64,000 bases of DNA, taken from positions 496,001 through 560,000 of the forward strand of contig NZ_VFMM01000002.1 of assembly GCF_006715085.1 (NCBI RefSeq), in the 5' to 3' direction. The DNA is from Kribbella jejuensis (GTDB lineage: Bacteria; Actinomycetota; Actinomycetes; Propionibacteriales; Kribbellaceae). Positions 14,714-24,008 of the stretch are shown in pieces; the stretch's first letter is position 1, and every line of letters starts with the position of its first letter. A program made the position numbers and the translations under genes. The notes beneath the pieces are model-generated. The model made no database searches and was not told the origin of the DNA. It saw only the letters and a list, made by a program, of their open reading frames with translations.

Positions 14714-17341
14714 GTGAGCGAGACCGGAAGTGAGACCCGTACCCGCGCGCGGTTCGAGGTGCCTGAAGAACTCAGGGCCGACGTCCGCCTGCTCGGCGAG
14801 ATCCTCGGCAAGGTTCTGGTCGAGTACGCCGGTCAGCCGCTGCTCGACGACGTCGAGAAACTCCGCGAGCTGACCATCGCCGGTGACGGCGCGGCGGCCG
14901 AGGAGCTGGTCGCCTCGTGGCCGCACGAACGCGCCGAGGACGTGGCCAGGGCGTTCACCTGCTACTTCCACCTGACCAACCTCAGCGAGGAGCTGCACCG
15001 CGCCCGGGTGCTCCGCGAGCGTGACCGGGCCGGCAGCGAGGCGGTGGTGTCCGAGCTGGCCCAGGCTGTCGAGCAGATCACCCGCGACAGCGGCGAACAG
15101 CAGGCCCGCGCTCTGCTCAGCGGCCTCGAGTTCCGCCCGGTGCTGACCGCCCACCCGACCGAGGCCCGGCGGCGCGCCGTACTGGCGACGATCCGCCGGA
15201 TCTCCTCGCTGCTCGACGAGCGCCACGACCCGCGCGCCGGTGACAGCGACCTGGCCGAGAACCGGCGCCGCCTGGTCGAGCAGGTCGACGTGCTCTGGCG
15301 TACGTCGCAGCTGCGGACCAGCCGCCCCACGCCGCTGGACGAGGTCCGCTCGGCGATGGCGGTGTTCGAGGAGACGCTGTTCAACGTCGTCGGCAACGTG
15401 TACCGCCGGCTCGACGACGCGCTCGCCGGTGACGCGGCCGGTACGCGTACTCCGGTCGTCGCCCCGTTCGTCCACCTGGGCTCGTGGATCGGTGGCGACC
15501 GCGACGGCAACCCCAACGTCACCGCGGCGATCACCCGCGAGGCCATGCAGATCCAGGCTGACCACGTGCTCCGGGCACTCGAGCAGGCCACCGAGCAGCT
15601 AGGCCGCGCGCTGACCCTGGACGCCGCGACCACCCCGCCGTCCGCACCGGTACGGCGGATCCTGGAGGACGCCCGGGCCGTCAACCCGGAGCTGATCACC
15701 GACATCGAGACCCGCTCGCCGTCCGAGCCGCACCGGCAGCTCCTGCTGCTCGCCGCTCGCCGGCTGGCGGCCACGCGTTCCCGTGACGCCGACTTCGGGT
15801 ACCCGCGAGCCGCCGACTTCCTGCACGAGCTCAAGGTCCTGCAAGACTCGCTGGTGAGCGCGGGCGCACCACGGCAGGCGTACGGCGATCTCCAGCAGCT
15901 CATCTGGCAGGTGAACACGTTCGGGTTCCACCTGGCCGAGCTGGAGATCCGCCAGCACTCCTCGGTGCACGCGAAGGCGCTGGAGGAGGTGCTCGGCGGC
16001 GGCGAGTTGTCCGACCAGACCGAGGAGGTGCTCGCGACTCTCCGGGTGATCGCCCAGATCCAGCAGCGCTTCGGTCCGCAGGCCTGCCGTCGGTACGTCG
16101 TGTCGTTCACCCGCAACGCGGGCGACCTGGCTGCGGTGTACGAGCTGGCCGACGCGGCGCTCGACGGCCGGCCGATCGAGCTGGACGTCGTACCGCTGTT
16201 CGAGACCGGCGAGGATCTGCAGAACTCGGTCGAGGTGCTCGACAACGCGATCCAGCTGACCCGGGTCCGGCACCGGCTGACCGCCAACGACCGCCGCTTC
16301 GAGGTCATGCTCGGCTACTCCGACTCCGCGAAGGACGTCGGCCCGGTGTCGGCGACGCTCGCGTTGTACGACGCGCAGGCGCGGATCACCGCGTGGGCGC
16401 AGCGGAACGCGATCCGCCTGACCCTGTTCCACGGCCGCGGCGGCGCGCTCGGCCGCGGCGGTGGCCCGGCCAACCGCGCCGTACTGGCGCAGGCCCCGGG
16501 GTCGGTGGCCGGGCGGTTCAAGCTGACCGAGCAGGGCGAGGCGATCCCGGCCCGGTACGGGAACGCCGCGATCGCGCAGCGGCACATCGAGCAGGTCACC
16601 GCGGCGACTCTGCTGGCGTCGACGCCGGCGATCGAGGAGCGGGCGGCCGCTGCGGCGGACCGGTTCGCGGTTGTCGAGAAGACGCTCGACGAGGCGGCGC
16701 GGACGGCGTACCACCGGCTGGTGAAGGCCGAGGGTTTCGCGGAGTGGTTCAGCACCGTGACGCCGCTGGAGGAGCTCGGCCAGCTGCCGCTCGGTTCGCG
16801 GCCGGCGCGGCGCGGTGTCGCGGTGTCCTCGCTGGAGGACCTGCGGGCGATCCCGTGGGTGTTCGCGTGGTCGCAGGCGCGGGTGAACGCGCCCGGTTGG
16901 TACGGTCTCGGTACGGCGCTGGCGGCCGTCGGTGACGTCGACCTGCTGCGCGACGCGAACCAGAACTGGCCGCTGTTCCAGGTGATGCTGGAGAACGCGG
17001 AGATGTCGCTGGCCAAGACCGACCGGCGCATCCTCGGCCGCTACCTGGAGCTGGGCGACCGGCCGGAGCTGACCAAGCAGATGCTGGACGAGCACGCACT
17101 GACCACCGAGTGGGTGCTGAAGGTTCTCGACGAGGAGCGGCTGCTCCAAGGACGCCGCGTGCTGGGTCGCGCGGTCGAGCTGCGGAACCCGTACGTCGAC
17201 GCACTCAGCTACCTGCAGCTGCGGGCACTCCGCACACTCCGGACCGACGACTCGCTGAACGAGGAGCAGATCGTCCGTACCCGGCGGCTGCTGCTGCTGA
17301 CCGTCTCCGGCGTTGCCGCAGGTCTGCAGAACACCGGATGA
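14714..17341 (+). CDS. ppc: Phosphoenolpyruvate carboxylase
   Basis: An 875-residue enzyme that adds bicarbonate to PEP to form oxaloacetate, replenishing the TCA cycle. All signature blocks are present: LTAHPTEARRR, GSWIGGDRDGNPNVT, EVMLGYSDSAKDVG and FHGRGGALGRGGGP. The C-terminus ends LQNTG, close to the usual NTG terminus of this family. Length is slightly below the E. coli enzyme. The stop overlaps the biotin ligase ATG (ATGA), so the two are probably co-transcribed. Confidence 0.97.
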   Translation: MSETGSETRTRARFEVPEELRADVRLLGEILGKVLVEYAGQPLLDDVEKLRELTIAGDGAAAEELVASWPHERAEDVARAFTCYFHLTNLSEELHRARVLRERDRAGSEAVVSELAQAVEQITRDSGEQQARALLSGLEFRPVLTAHPTEARRRAVLATIRRISSLLDERHDPRAGDSDLAENRRRLVEQVDVLWRTSQLRTSRPTPLDEVRSAMAVFEETLFNVVGNVYRRLDDALAGDAAGTRTPVVAPFVHLGSWIGGDRDGNPNVTAAITREAMQIQADHVLRALEQATEQLGRALTLDAATTPPSAPVRRILEDARAVNPELITDIETRSPSEPHRQLLLLAARRLAATRSRDADFGYPRAADFLHELKVLQDSLVSAGAPRQAYGDLQQLIWQVNTFGFHLAELEIRQHSSVHAKALEEVLGGGELSDQTEEVLATLRVIAQIQQRFGPQACRRYVVSFTRNAGDLAAVYELADAALDGRPIELDVVPLFETGEDLQNSVEVLDNAIQLTRVRHRLTANDRRFEVMLGYSDSAKDVGPVSATLALYDAQARITAWAQRNAIRLTLFHGRGGALGRGGGPANRAVLAQAPGSVAGRFKLTEQGEAIPARYGNAAIAQRHIEQVTAATLLASTPAIEERAAAAADRFAVVEKTLDEAARTAYHRLVKAEGFAEWFSTVTPLEELGQLPLGSRPARRGVAVSSLEDLRAIPWVFAWSQARVNAPGWYGLGTALAAVGDVDLLRDANQNWPLFQVMLENAEMSLAKTDRRILGRYLELGDRPELTKQMLDEHALTTEWVLKVLDEERLLQGRRVLGRAVELRNPYVDALSYLQLRALRTLRTDDSLNEEQIVRTRRLLLLTVSGVAAGLQNTG

Positions 17342-18147
17342 GTTTCAGCGATCTGGACCGGCCCCCGCTGGACGAGAAGTTCCTGCGGGGGCGGTTGGTG
17401 CGTCCTGGATCGTTCTGGACGCAGCTCGACGTTGTCGCCGAGACGCCGTCGACGAATGCTGTTGTAGCGGCCGCAGCCGCGGCTGGTCAGCCAGAGGGCC
17501 TTCTGGTCGCCGCTGAGTACCAGTCGTCGGGCCGTGGTCGGCTGGGACGTACGTGGACCACACCGCCTCGCTCCGCGTTGCTCATGTCGGCCCTGCTGCG
17601 CCCGACAAGCGTTGACGCGGCACGGTGGCAGTGGCTTGGTCTACTGGTTCCGCTGGCGGTAGCGGCCGCCGTACGGAAGGTTGCTGAGGTCCCGGCGCAG
17701 GTGAAGTGGCCGAACGACGTACTCGTCGAGAACCGCAAGCTGGCCGGCATCCTCCTCGAACGCGTGGAAGGCCCCGCCGCCGTCGTAGGCATCGGCCTCA
17801 ACGTCACCCTCCGCGCCGACGAAAAGCCCCACGAGGCCGCCACCTCGCTAGCCCTGGAAAACGCAACCACGACAGACCGCGCCACGGTCATGGCCGCCGT
17901 ACTCCGCGAACTAGCTGTTCGCTATCAGTCCTGGCTACACGCCGACGGCGATCCCGCGGTGGTGCTTCCCGAGTACCGCGAACTGTCGGCCACCCTCGGT
18001 CAACCAGTACGCGTAGAACTCCCGGACGGCACCTTCCTGGAAGGCACCGCCCGCGACCTGGCCGACGACGGCCGCCTGATCGTCGACACCGCCGACGGCC
18101 CGCACCCGTTGGCCGCCGGCGACGTCACCCATCTGCGGACTACTTGA
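17338..18147 (+). CDS. birA: Biotin-[acetyl-CoA carboxylase] ligase
   Basis: A 269-residue biotin protein ligase that activates biotin as biotinyl-AMP and attaches it to carboxylase carrier domains. The biotin/ATP loop is GRGRLGRTW, with KWPNDVL and GIGLNV downstream, and there is a C-terminal SH3-like domain. No N-terminal winged helix is present, so it is a class I ligase that does not act as a repressor. ATG 17338 overlaps the ppc stop. Its likely substrates include the complex containing the nearby AccD/AccE. Confidence 0.95.
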   Translation: MSFSDLDRPPLDEKFLRGRLVRPGSFWTQLDVVAETPSTNAVVAAAAAAGQPEGLLVAAEYQSSGRGRLGRTWTTPPRSALLMSALLRPTSVDAARWQWLGLLVPLAVAAAVRKVAEVPAQVKWPNDVLVENRKLAGILLERVEGPAAVVGIGLNVTLRADEKPHEAATSLALENATTTDRATVMAAVLRELAVRYQSWLHADGDPAVVLPEYRELSATLGQPVRVELPDGTFLEGTARDLADDGRLIVDTADGPHPLAAGDVTHLRTT

Positions 18148-18244
18148 AGATCTTGGCCGCGGTGATCAGCGTCTCGATGACGCCGTAGCCCAGTAGTACG
18201 GCGACCAGTAGCCAGGAGAGGACCAGGCGTGGGGTCTGGTTCAT
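18140..18244 (-). CDS. 34-aa membrane protein partnered with MFS transporter
   Basis: A single-helix protein (MNQTPRLVLSWLLVAVLLGY, then VIETLITAAKIFK). Its ATG overlaps the stop of the upstream OFA-family transporter (ATGA), so it is translated in step with it. Comparable tiny membrane proteins are found after OFA-type transporters and are annotated as MFS small subunits; a role in stability or assembly is inferred. It overlaps the biotin ligase 3' end by eight bases. Confidence 0.72.
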   Translation of the reverse strand: MNQTPRLVLSWLLVAVLLGYGVIETLITAAKIFK

Positions 18245-19644
18245 GATGCGGCCTCCACCGTGGACGAGGACTGCTCGTGGAATCGTTCGGCGACCGAGCG
18301 GATCAGCAGGTTCGCGACGAAGCCGACCGCGAGTACGCCGACCATCGTGAACAACGCGGGTCGGTACGCCGACGCGGTCAACGTGCCGGGTTTGCCCTCG
18401 TGGTCGAGGAAACCGTTGACGATCAGCGGACCGGCGATCCCGGCGGCGGACCAGGCGGTCAGCAGCCGCCCGTGGATCGCGCCGACCTGGTACGTACCGA
18501 ACAGGTCCCGCAGGTACGCCGGAGCGGTCGCGAAGCCGCCGCCGTAGAACGAGATGATGATGGCCGCGAGCAGTACGAACACCACAGTGTTGGTGTGCCC
18601 AACGGTCGCGAGCAGCGCGTACGCGATGATCCCGACACCGAGGTACAGCGCGTAGATCGGCTTCCGGCCGATCACGTCGGAGGTCGACGACCAGCCGAAT
18701 CGCCCGCCCATGTTGAAGATCGACAGCAGGCCGACGAAGCCGGCCGCCGCCGCGACCGCGACCGTCGACTTGCCGCCTGTGACACTGCCGCCGCGGAAGA
18801 AGTCCTGGATCATCGGGCTGGCCTGTTCGAGGATGCCGATGCCGGCGGTGACGTTGCAGAACAGCACGACCCACAGGAGCCAGAACTGCGGCGTCCTGAT
18901 CGCGTTCGCCGCGGACACGTTGGCCGTGGTGACGAGCGTCTTCGCCCGGACCGCCGACGGGTCGAACCCGTCCGGCGCCCATCCGTCGGCGGGCACCCGG
19001 ATGGTGAAGACGCCGAACATCATGATCACGAAGTAGCCGACGCCGAGGGTCAGGAACAGCCCGACCAGTGCGCCGCCGCCCGCGACCGACGTACTGACGT
19101 TCGGGTCGTAGTTGCCGTCGTACAGGCTGAGCAACTGGCGGGACAGCGGGCTGGCCACCAGCGCGCCGCCACCGAAGCCCATGATCGCCAGGCCGGTCGC
19201 GAGGCCCGGCCGGTCCGGGAACCACTTGATCAGCGTGGACACCGGGGAGATGTACCCGATGCCCAGTCCGATCCCGCCGATCACGCCGTACCCGAGGTAG
19301 ACCAGCCAGAGCTGGCCGGTACCGATGCCGAGCGCTCCGACCAGGAACCCCGACGCCCAGAAGCAGGCGGCGACGAACATCGCCTTCCGCGGGCCGTTGC
19401 GTTCCACCCAGGTGCCGCCGATCGCGGCGGACAGGCCGAGCATCACGATCGCGATGCTGAACACCACGCCGACAGCAGTCTGGCTGCTGCCGAAGTGCTT
19501 CACCATCGAGGTCTTGTAGACGCTGGTCGCGTACGCCTGGCCGATGCAGAGATGAACGGCCAGCGCGGCCGGCGGGATCAGCCAGCGGCTGTACCCCGGC
19601 GGTGCGACGGTGTGCTCCCGGTCGAGTATCGACAAGACTGCCAT
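18241..19644 (-). CDS. OFA-family MFS transporter (oxalate/formate antiporter-like)
   Basis: A 467-residue, 12-helix transporter of the OFA group: RWLIPPAALAVHLCIGQAYA at the start, GGTWVERNGPRKAMF as motif A, and the helix 5 motif GFGGGALVASPL. ATG 19644 has GAGAGGAAG upstream, which rejects the much longer in-frame extension. OFA proteins exchange small carboxylates, but the true substrate here is unknown. It is coupled to a 34-residue membrane protein. Confidence 0.87.
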   Translation of the reverse strand: MAVLSILDREHTVAPPGYSRWLIPPAALAVHLCIGQAYATSVYKTSMVKHFGSSQTAVGVVFSIAIVMLGLSAAIGGTWVERNGPRKAMFVAACFWASGFLVGALGIGTGQLWLVYLGYGVIGGIGLGIGYISPVSTLIKWFPDRPGLATGLAIMGFGGGALVASPLSRQLLSLYDGNYDPNVSTSVAGGGALVGLFLTLGVGYFVIMMFGVFTIRVPADGWAPDGFDPSAVRAKTLVTTANVSAANAIRTPQFWLLWVVLFCNVTAGIGILEQASPMIQDFFRGGSVTGGKSTVAVAAAAGFVGLLSIFNMGGRFGWSSTSDVIGRKPIYALYLGVGIIAYALLATVGHTNTVVFVLLAAIIISFYGGGFATAPAYLRDLFGTYQVGAIHGRLLTAWSAAGIAGPLIVNGFLDHEGKPGTLTASAYRPALFTMVGVLAVGFVANLLIRSVAERFHEQSSSTVEAAS

Positions 19645-19785
19645 CACGGCTTCCTCTCGTCCCCAGCTGATAACCCCTCGCGCATCCTTGCTCACTGTAT
19701 GCATTTTGTGAAGTGTTGAACCATCTCGTACGCCGGATCGTGTCGGGGCGGGACAACCGAACCCGGGACCTGTGAGACTGGGGTC

Positions 19786-20403
19786 ATGGCGATCTCGGCG
19801 AAGTTGTTGGGCGAGGACGAGTACGTCGTCGTCAGCACCCGGACGCATTGGAAGGCGCTGATCGGCCCGGTCTTCCTGTTGCTGGTGGTGGCGGGCCTGG
19901 GTGGGTTCCTGGCCGCGATCGTGCCGTCGGGGTCGCTGCAGACCCCGGCCCGGATCGCGATCCTCGCGGTCGGGGTGGTGGTGCTCGCGATGTTCGCGCT
20001 GCGGCCGTTCCTGGACTGGTTCTTCTCGACGTACACGATCACCAACCGGCGCCTGATCACCCGGCACGGCGTGCTCACCCGCACCGGCCGGGACATCCCG
20101 CTGATGCGGATCAACGACGTGTCCTACGAACACGGCCTGATCGACCGGATGCTCGGCTGCGGCACGCTGCACATCGAGTCCGCCGGCGAACGCGGCCAGG
20201 TGGTGCTGCCCGACGTACCGCACGTCGAGCACGTCCACCTGCAGATGTCCGACCTGCTGTTCGGCGGCCCGGACGGCAAGCCGGGCGACGGCATCCTCGA
20301 GGACGAGGCGCCGCCGGAGCACATGCGCCGCCGCCCGGGCCCGCCGCCGGGCCGCGACACCGGGGACGGGGACACGATCTTCAGCTCCGGTGACGACCGT
20401 TGA
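19786..20403 (+). CDS. Membrane-anchored bacterial PH (bPH2) domain protein
   Basis: A 205-residue protein with two N-terminal transmembrane helices (about 24-47 and 53-72) followed by a bacterial pleckstrin-homology domain: YTITNRRLITRHGVLTRTGR, IPLMRINDVSYEHGLIDR and LGCGTLHIESAG. The C-terminal about 45 residues are Pro/Gly/Asp-rich. Function is unknown, although bPH2 proteins are widespread in actinobacteria. The stop overlaps the TTG start of the DUF1345 gene. Confidence 0.87.
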   Translation: MAISAKLLGEDEYVVVSTRTHWKALIGPVFLLLVVAGLGGFLAAIVPSGSLQTPARIAILAVGVVVLAMFALRPFLDWFFSTYTITNRRLITRHGVLTRTGRDIPLMRINDVSYEHGLIDRMLGCGTLHIESAGERGQVVLPDVPHVEHVHLQMSDLLFGGPDGKPGDGILEDEAPPEHMRRRPGPPPGRDTGDGDTIFSSGDDR

Positions 20404-21080
20404 GCACGAGTCCGGCGACGCGCGGGTCCGATCCCTGGTGGATGACCGCCCAGTCGCGCGCCCGATTGGCCATCTCGATGGGCGCCGGGGTGGTCGTCGC
20501 GGTGGCGGCCGGCCTGACCATCGGGTGGAGCTACGCGCCGCTGGCGGGCTGGGACGTCGCGGCGCTGCTGTTCCTGGTGTGGATCTGGCTGACGATCCGG
20601 CGGATGGATCCGGCGGCCACCTCGGCTCACGCGACCCGCGAGGATCCGGGCCGGGCCTTCGCCGACCTGATCCTGCTGGGCGCCGCCGTTGCCAGCCTGC
20701 TCGCGGTCGGCTACCTGCTGATCCGGGCCTCCGGTGCAAGCAGCGGCGAGCGCAACCTGCTCAGCGCGTTCGTCGTCGCGAGCGTCGTCGTGTCCTGGTT
20801 CACCGTTCACACGGTCTACGCGCTGCGCTACGCGCGGCTGTACTACGCCGATGCGGAAGGCGGCGTGGACTTCCACACGAACGTCTCACCTGACTACCAG
20901 GACTTCACATACCTGTCGTTCACGCTGGGCATGACGTTCCAGGTGTCCGACACCGACCTGCAGGCGTCGGTGATCCGGCACACCGCGCTGCGCCATGCGC
21001 TGCTGTCCTACTTGTTCGGCGCGGTCATCCTGGCCGGCACCGTGAACCTGGTCGCGGGTCTCGGCGCCGGCGGGCACTAG
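20400..21080 (+). CDS. DUF1345 membrane protein
   Basis: A 226-residue protein with about five membrane helices. FTVHTVYALRYARLYY followed by GGVDF and PDYQDFTYLSFTLGMTFQVS is the diagnostic DUF1345 block. Function is unknown. TTG 20400 is the start that overlaps the PH-domain stop; its use is inferred from coupling. It converges with the acetyltransferase gene, overlapping by four bases. Confidence 0.87.
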   Translation: MSTSPATRGSDPWWMTAQSRARLAISMGAGVVVAVAAGLTIGWSYAPLAGWDVAALLFLVWIWLTIRRMDPAATSAHATREDPGRAFADLILLGAAVASLLAVGYLLIRASGASSGERNLLSAFVVASVVVSWFTVHTVYALRYARLYYADAEGGVDFHTNVSPDYQDFTYLSFTLGMTFQVSDTDLQASVIRHTALRHALLSYLFGAVILAGTVNLVAGLGAGGH

Positions 21081-22288
21081 AACACCTCGATGCTCACCGG
21101 CGCGACCGGCCAGCCGAAGGCCGTGGCGGTGCGGTTCAGCGCGCCGGCGGTGTGCTCGGTGACGCGACCGGTGGCAGCGAACTCCGTCAGCGGACGCCCG
21201 CCGAGGTAAGCACCAGCAAGCTCGGTCACCGACAGGCTGAGGTCGGCGGCGTCGTCGGTGCGCTCACAGGTCACCGCGGACTCGTCGGTGGTCAGCCGGA
21301 ACCGTCCGGTGTTCGACTCGATCAGGTGGTCGGTCACCTCCAGGACGACGTCCAGCGGTACGGCGTACCGGCGCTGCCGGAGCGCCCGCGGTACGTCGGT
21401 CACCCGCAGCCAGAGCGACTCACCGAGCCGGCGTTCGAGCGCTGTCGGGTACGTCACGAGTTGCTGGAGTGGCTCGTCCACCGCGGCGTGCGAGTAGTTG
21501 AGAGTGGCGCTCAGATCCATCGTCAACAGGTGCTGCCAGAGCGCTCGGTACGCCGCGGGCTCGGGCGCGACCAGCTCCTCGACGAGCACCTCGTTCGCCG
21601 GTCCGGTCGGGCCCCAGTTCAGCTTGCCCCGCCAGAGCGCGTACCCGTCGACGGTGCCGGCCTCGTCGCGGTGCACCAAGATGCGGCGCTCGGTCCGCCC
21701 GCCGCGGTCGTCCGGCTTGTCCTGCAGCCGCGCCTGCCACAGCAGGTCGGACCGCCCGGACACTCCGGACCGCTGACCCTGGAGGCGCCGCAGGAGCGCG
21801 GGCAGATCCTTGAGTGCCTCGTCCGCCGTCAGTACGGCGAGGGCGCCGGGGCGGATCGAATCGTTGGGTGCGCCAACACGATGCAGGTCGACGGCGTACT
21901 CGACTCCCCACGCCGCCGCGGCGTAGCCGAACCGGCCGTAGATCGCCGGCTCGCTCGCCCACAGCACGGCGATCGCCTCCGGCACCTCGCGCAACTGCCG
22001 TCCGATCAGCTGCGACATCACGCCGCGCCGCCGGTGCGTCGGTTGTACGCCGACGCCGGTCACGTGCGCCGCGTCGACCACCGCGCCCGGGACGGACAGC
22101 TCGCGGGTCAGGGCCCGCGTCGTCCCGATGATCTCGCCGTCATCGGTGGCCACCAGCGCCCGCTCGGGCTCGAACAACCGGGTCCAGAGCTCGTCAGGCT
22201 TCGGTTCGAACATCATCGCCCCGCCGAACACGGCCTGAACCTTCTCGTACTCCGCTGCCTGCGCCGCCCGCACCTGGATGTCCGTCAT
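21077..22288 (-). CDS. Eis-family N-acetyltransferase
   Basis: A 403-residue enzyme with an N-terminal GNAT domain (VTGVGVQPTHRRRGVMSQLI is the acetyl-CoA loop, AIYGRFGYAAAAWG the Eis-type tyrosine motif), a second GNAT-like region and a C-terminal SCP2-like domain. It ends in Phe; in studied Eis enzymes the C-terminal Phe carboxylate takes part in catalysis. Eis enzymes acetylate amines, including aminoglycosides in mycobacteria. The substrate here is not known. ATG 22288 gives the expected full length. Confidence 0.9.
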   Translation of the reverse strand: MTDIQVRAAQAAEYEKVQAVFGGAMMFEPKPDELWTRLFEPERALVATDDGEIIGTTRALTRELSVPGAVVDAAHVTGVGVQPTHRRRGVMSQLIGRQLREVPEAIAVLWASEPAIYGRFGYAAAAWGVEYAVDLHRVGAPNDSIRPGALAVLTADEALKDLPALLRRLQGQRSGVSGRSDLLWQARLQDKPDDRGGRTERRILVHRDEAGTVDGYALWRGKLNWGPTGPANEVLVEELVAPEPAAYRALWQHLLTMDLSATLNYSHAAVDEPLQQLVTYPTALERRLGESLWLRVTDVPRALRQRRYAVPLDVVLEVTDHLIESNTGRFRLTTDESAVTCERTDDAADLSLSVTELAGAYLGGRPLTEFAATGRVTEHTAGALNRTATAFGWPVAPVSIEVF

Positions 22289-22364
22289 GCCCGCATCTTC
22301 ACACGCCCCGCCGACAACCACAGCCCATTTAGGATCATCAAGGCAGGTAGGAAGGGGTGGACCA

Positions 22365-23291
22365 ATGATCAAGCCACTCGCAACAACCGCGGCCGTCCTA
22401 CTCGCCGCAACAGTCCTGGTTCCAGCCGGTAAGGCGTCCGCCACAGCAGCAGCAACAACGGCCACCTGTGGCCTGTCGGCCTCGTCGGTCACCGCGGCAG
22501 GTGACCACGACGCCTCGGGCATCGTGTCGACCGTGCCGCCCAAGGCGACAAGCAGCGTGCTGGGACGTGGTGCGTTCGCACCCGGCCAGGTGAAGGTGAT
22601 GGCCTCGATGTCCGTGCTGATCGACCAGGGCCCGGACGGCTCCGAGCACGACGTCTACGGCTACGTCATCATCGGCGACGTGCTGTACCAGGCGGCGTAC
22701 GGCGCGCAGCACGACGGAACCATCGTCAACCCGCCCGCGGCGTTGCGCCGGATCGGTGGCGGCTGGGGCAACTTCACGATGGTGGAGGAGGCCGAGTACC
22801 AAGGCCCGACTCAGGCCGGGATCTCCCGGTGGACGGTCTACGGGCTGCGGAACGACGGTGTGCTGTTCCGGTGGACGGTCAGCTCGAAGGGTGTCTGGCG
22901 GAGTGCCGGGTCCGCAGCCGGGTTCGCGGCGGTGAAGTCGATGGCGCTGGTGAGCAAGGCCGCGACGTACGACACGTTCGTCGCGAACACCAGGGGTGGC
23001 GCGCTCTACACGATCCACATCCCGACGAGCTCACCGATGAAGCCGGTCGTGAAGCAGGTCCGGAGCAGGACCTGGCAGGGCTTCGAGACACTGCTCACGC
23101 AGAAGTGCGGCGTGTACGGCACGGTCCTGCTCGGGATCGACAAGGACACCGACACGGCCTACCTGTACGCGGTCGGCCGCTTCACCGGGACCAGCACGGT
23201 CATCCAGTCGCTCGGCAAGGTGCCGGCGGCGTTCGCCGACAACGTCTACGCCCGGTTGAAGGATCCGGGGGCGCCGCTGACAGGCGAGTGA
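22365..23291 (+). CDS. Secreted protein of unknown function
   Basis: A 308-residue product with a Sec signal peptide (IKPLATTAAVLLAATVLVPA, then GKASATA as the cleavage region). ATG 22365 follows a strong GGAAGGGGTGG. The mature part has repeated segments that look like beta-propeller blades (YGYVIIGDVLYQAAYG, YGLRNDGVLFRWTV, ANTRGGALYTIHIP, LLGIDKDTDTAYLYAVG), resembling tachylectin-like propellers. No catalytic residues are seen. A carbohydrate-binding or structural role is a guess. Confidence 0.75.
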   Translation: MIKPLATTAAVLLAATVLVPAGKASATAAATTATCGLSASSVTAAGDHDASGIVSTVPPKATSSVLGRGAFAPGQVKVMASMSVLIDQGPDGSEHDVYGYVIIGDVLYQAAYGAQHDGTIVNPPAALRRIGGGWGNFTMVEEAEYQGPTQAGISRWTVYGLRNDGVLFRWTVSSKGVWRSAGSAAGFAAVKSMALVSKAATYDTFVANTRGGALYTIHIPTSSPMKPVVKQVRSRTWQGFETLLTQKCGVYGTVLLGIDKDTDTAYLYAVGRFTGTSTVIQSLGKVPAAFADNVYARLKDPGAPLTGE

Positions 23292-23292
23292 G

Positions 23293-23853
23293 TCAGCGTA
23301 CGACGGGGAGGTCGCCCGTGGACTCGCCGTCCAACGCGGCCGGCGAGTCGGGAGCGGGGACGTGCTCGGCCTCGTCGAGGGCGATCTCTTCCTTGAACAC
23401 GAACTTCCGGTACGACCAGAAGCGGAACAGGGTGCCGAGGCCGAGGCCGATGAAGTTCGCGGCGATGTTGTCGGACAGCCAGGTGTGCAGGTCCAGCACG
23501 TAGCGCGAGAAGGCCAGACAGCCGGCCGCGATCAGCAGGCCGATGCCGTTCAGCACGAAGAACAGCACGTACTCACGGTGCAGGCCGGAGCGCTCGCGGT
23601 GCCGCCACGTCCAGTAGCGGTTCCCGAAGTACGTCACGATCGTGGCGATCGTGGTCGAGATCAGCTTCGCGGTCAGCGGCTTGTGGTGCATCACGCCGAT
23701 ACCGGAGTCTCCGAGCACCAGCGGGTTGTTGAACACCAGCCAGTTGTAGATCGGCAGGTCCACTACCAGCCCGAGGACACCGACCAGACCGAACTTGGCC
23801 ACTTCGTGCACCAGGTGCTGGAACTGGTGGTACAGCGTGGTGACGAGCTTCAA
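23293..23853 (-). CDS. GtrA-like membrane protein
   Basis: A 186-residue, four-helix protein of the GtrA family (FGLVGVLGLVVDLPIYNWLV, FGNRYWTWRHRER, LGTLFRFWSYRKFVF). GtrA proteins are linked to transfer or flipping of lipid-linked sugars for cell-surface glycans. TTG 23853 is the most likely start given the homologous N-terminus; a longer frame from ATG 23982 would add 43 non-conserved residues. The start is uncertain. It is divergent from purK. Confidence 0.82.
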   Translation of the reverse strand: MKLVTTLYHQFQHLVHEVAKFGLVGVLGLVVDLPIYNWLVFNNPLVLGDSGIGVMHHKPLTAKLISTTIATIVTYFGNRYWTWRHRERSGLHREYVLFFVLNGIGLLIAAGCLAFSRYVLDLHTWLSDNIAANFIGLGLGTLFRFWSYRKFVFKEEIALDEAEHVPAPDSPAALDGESTGDLPVVR

Positions 23854-23970
23854 CGGGGTTCGGAACCTTCTGTGATCACACCGCGACGGGGAGGGCAGCT
23901 TCCCACGGTACCCGGCGAACGGGCCGGTTCCGAAATCGACTGCGCGTCGGAGAGTGTCAGACCTGGCCGC

Positions 23971-24001
23971 TTGAGGGGCCATGATGTATGGACATTAGGC
24001 T
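23971..24001 (+). promoter_or_regulatory. Candidate purK promoter
   Basis: TTGAGG (23971-23976), a 19-base spacer and TAGGCT (23996-24001) lie just before GTG 24009. The seven-base gap from -10 to GTG suggests a leaderless message. The upstream ATG 23988 would precede the -10 box and is less likely. Confidence 0.5.
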
Positions 24002-24008
24002 CACGGCT

